From: Scatomorpha sp036653715
Lineage (GTDB): Bacteria > Bacillota > Clostridia > Oscillospirales > Oscillospiraceae
Assembly: GCA_036653715.1 (NCBI GenBank)
Contig: JAVVTL010000090.1
Coordinates: 1 to 5,720, forward strand
Length of the DNA: 5,720 nt
Direction of reading: 5' to 3'
Part shown: positions 4,048 through 5,720 of the stretch, piece after piece
Layout: each line of letters starts with the position of its first letter
How positions within the stretch are numbered: position 1 is the stretch's first letter
Notes under the pieces: model-generated
The model's input: the letters and a program-made list of their open reading frames with translations, nothing else
Database searches by the model: none
Told to the model about the DNA's origin: nothing
Position numbers and translations under genes: made by a program

Positions 4048-5720
4048 TTGAAAAAACTCATAAGCCTGCTGCTGTCGGGCATGTTGATATTCGCGCTCCT
4101 GCCCCTTCCCGCAAGCGCCTCGGCGGGATATAAGGACGTCCCCGTCGGAAGCTGGGCGGCTTCCTCCATCGAAAAAACCGCGCAGTACAAGCTGATGGAC
4201 GGAATCGGCGGCGGCGACTTCGGCTACGGCGCAGCGATAACGCGGGCGCAGTTCGTCACCATCCTCTGCCGCATGTTCGCATGGGAAAGCACCGACGCGC
4301 CCGGCTTTTCGGACGTCGCGCCCACGCAGTGGTACGCGCCCTACATAAACACCGCGCTTGCGCACGACGTCGTTGACGCCGGCAAGACCTTCCGCCCCGA
4401 CGCGCCGATTCTCCGCGAGGAGATGGCGGTCATGCTCGTGCGCGCCCTCGGCTACAAAGCCCTTGCGGAGAGCGCCTCCGCATATTCCCTGCCATTCACC
4501 GACATAGCCGCCAATCGCGGATACATAGCGATTGCCTATGACATCGGCATGATAAACGGCACGAGCGCCTCGACCTTCTCGCCCTCGGCAACCGCGAAGC
4601 GCGAGGAGGCCGCCGCCATGCTTGTGCGCGTCTACGAAAAGCTCAAGTCAAAAACCGAGTGGCTTCAGGGCTTCTACGCGTTTTCATCCTATGCCCAGCG
4701 CGAGGTCACGCGGGAGATGGACGCCGTCACCATGGGCTGGAGCCGCCTCTCCTACAGCGCCGACAAGGGCGCGTATCTGAATACCGGCTCGGCAAACGGC
4801 AACGAATGGACCATCCCGCAGTCCTATGAGAGCATCGTGAATTACCTTGACGGCAACGGCACGCCCATGAACCTTGGCGTCTATATGGACACCTCGGACA
4901 AAGTTGCCCTGCCCGACGGCACTAAATCCAACGCCGCCCGCGCCGTCCTTTTGGACGAGACGCTGCGCGCTCAGGCGGTGACAGCCATCACGGACGAGCT
5001 GACGCGCGTCTATTCCGCCGTCGGCAAAAACCCATATTCGGGCGTCACAATAGACTTCGAGGGTCTGAAGGGCGCGGAGCTGAAGGCCGGCCTCAACGCG
5101 TTTTTGACGGCGCTCTCCGCAAAGCTCAAGCCGCTCGGCAAGGCTCTGTATGTGACCGTCCAGCCCGCAACGGTCGGCGAGTATTTTGACGGCTTCGACT
5201 ACCGAACCATCGGCGAGCTTGCCGACAGGGTCATCCTGATGGCGCACGACTACAACGCCACAAGCCTTGCGGGCTTTGAGGGCAGCTCCTACTATAAAAC
5301 AACGGCGCTGACGCCGATTGAGCAGGTCTATTACTCCCTCCGCGCCGCCACCGACGCCGAAACCGGCGTTCGGGACAGGAGCAAGCTTGCGCTTGCGCTC
5401 AGCTTTTCGAGCCTCGCCTGGCAGATAAAGGACGGCAAGCTCATAAGCCCGACGCCCGCGACGCCCGCAGTCTCCACAATTTACAAGCGTCTTTTGCAGC
5501 CCGGCACGGTCATCGGCTGGTCGGAGCAATACCAAAATCCCTATGCCACCTACTCCACCGAGGACGGCTCGGAGTATTTCCTCTGGTACGAGGACGCGCG
5601 AAGCGTCACGGCAAAGCTGCAGCTGGCGCGCCTTTTCGGCATCAACGGCGTCTCCGTCTGGCGCATCGGCAATCTCCCCAACTACCCCGACCCCTCAATC
5701 TTCTACAACCTCCCCGAAGC
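4048..5720 (+). CDS. Secreted SLH-domain protein with glycoside hydrolase family 18 domain, 3' end outside window
   Basis: The window holds 557 codons of an open gene without a stop. Starting at TTG gives a signal peptide (KK, then a hydrophobic core about 4-20, then PASASA; cleavage about 24-26). Three SLH domains follow: about 28-79 (YKDV...ITRAQF), 86-136 (FSDV...LREEM) and 148-196 (FTDI...KREEA). SLH triplets attach proteins to pyruvylated secondary cell-wall polymer in Gram-positive envelopes. From about 205 on is a GH18 TIM-barrel of the SleL/YaaH-like type. It shows the active-site strand SGVTIDFEG, with D336 and E338 as the expected catalytic pair, the MAHDYN strand (398-403), and late-barrel segments including INGVSVWRIG. 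The likely substrate is a beta-1,4-linked GlcNAc polymer, such as peptidoglycan or chitin (family inference). The first two acidic positions of the classical DGxDxDxE motif are Ser and Thr. Only the last residues appear cut. An ATG-only gene search would shorten or miss it. Confidence 0.9.
   Translation, partial: MKKLISLLLSGMLIFALLPLPASASAGYKDVPVGSWAASSIEKTAQYKLMDGIGGGDFGYGAAITRAQFVTILCRMFAWESTDAPGFSDVAPTQWYAPYINTALAHDVVDAGKTFRPDAPILREEMAVMLVRALGYKALAESASAYSLPFTDIAANRGYIAIAYDIGMINGTSASTFSPSATAKREEAAAMLVRVYEKLKSKTEWLQGFYAFSSYAQREVTREMDAVTMGWSRLSYSADKGAYLNTGSANGNEWTIPQSYESIVNYLDGNGTPMNLGVYMDTSDKVALPDGTKSNAARAVLLDETLRAQAVTAITDELTRVYSAVGKNPYSGVTIDFEGLKGAELKAGLNAFLTALSAKLKPLGKALYVTVQPATVGEYFDGFDYRTIGELADRVILMAHDYNATSLAGFEGSSYYKTTALTPIEQVYYSLRAATDAETGVRDRSKLALALSFSSLAWQIKDGKLISPTPATPAVSTIYKRLLQPGTVIGWSEQYQNPYATYSTEDGSEYFLWYEDARSVTAKLQLARLFGINGVSVWRIGNLPNYPDPSIFYNLPE

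Noticed and set aside
3338..4051. Single 237-codon open frame spanning the gap
   Set aside because: It starts inside a hairpin without an RBS, is joined through 100 arbitrary N, and its tail translates a terminator hairpin. Only 3467-3825 is supported.
4684..5535. 283-codon minus-strand open frame opposite the GH18 domain
   Set aside because: The sense strand has unmistakable SLH and GH18 motifs throughout. The reverse frame shows no family features.

Overview
The window looks like a scaffolded draft chromosome (a run of exactly 100 N) from a GC-rich, Gram-positive member of the Bacillota, most likely Clostridia of the Oscillospiraceae type. The evidence is a NiaR-type niacin repressor, SLH-anchored surface proteins with Clostridia-style repeats, strong GGAGG-type ribosome binding sites, and GC-rich genes separated by AT-rich spacers. 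The taxonomic placement is inference. All five genes read left to right.

Region 1 (1-2062) is a niacin-salvage operon. A sigma-A-like promoter precedes pncB (nicotinate phosphoribosyltransferase). Eight bases after its stop comes niaR, a niacin-sensing repressor with an N-terminal HTH and a C-terminal 3H ligand/metal domain. The niaR ribosome binding site overlaps the pncB stop codon, so translation is probably coupled.

Region 2 (2063-3340) holds one membrane protein of the PfoR / PTS_EIIC_2 type, alone without EIIA or EIIB partners. Its promoter has a perfect TTGACA -35. The -10 lies inside the left arm of a perfect 20+4+20 bp palindrome, which has the geometry of a repressor operator. Because the gene directly follows niaR, the simplest hypothesis is that NiaR controls it and that it moves niacin or a related compound. 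A long GC-rich hairpin ends this unit.

Region 3 (3341-5720) is a cell-surface segment. A promoter and RBS precede a secreted protein with a signal peptide and one visible InlB-B-like / bacterial repeat. That gene runs into the 100-N gap, so its C-terminus is missing. After the gap comes a long hairpin flanked by an A-tract and a T-tract. It also carries well-spaced -35/-10 elements, so it may be a terminator, a promoter/operator, or both. The last gene starts at TTG. It encodes a secreted protein with three SLH domains and a glycoside hydrolase family 18 domain, and it is cut by the window end.

The niacin genes and the surface genes are probably separate transcription units. I see no RNA genes, mobile elements or CRISPR arrays. 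The observation most worth following is the perfect palindrome tying the orphan EIIC-like protein to the adjacent NiaR.
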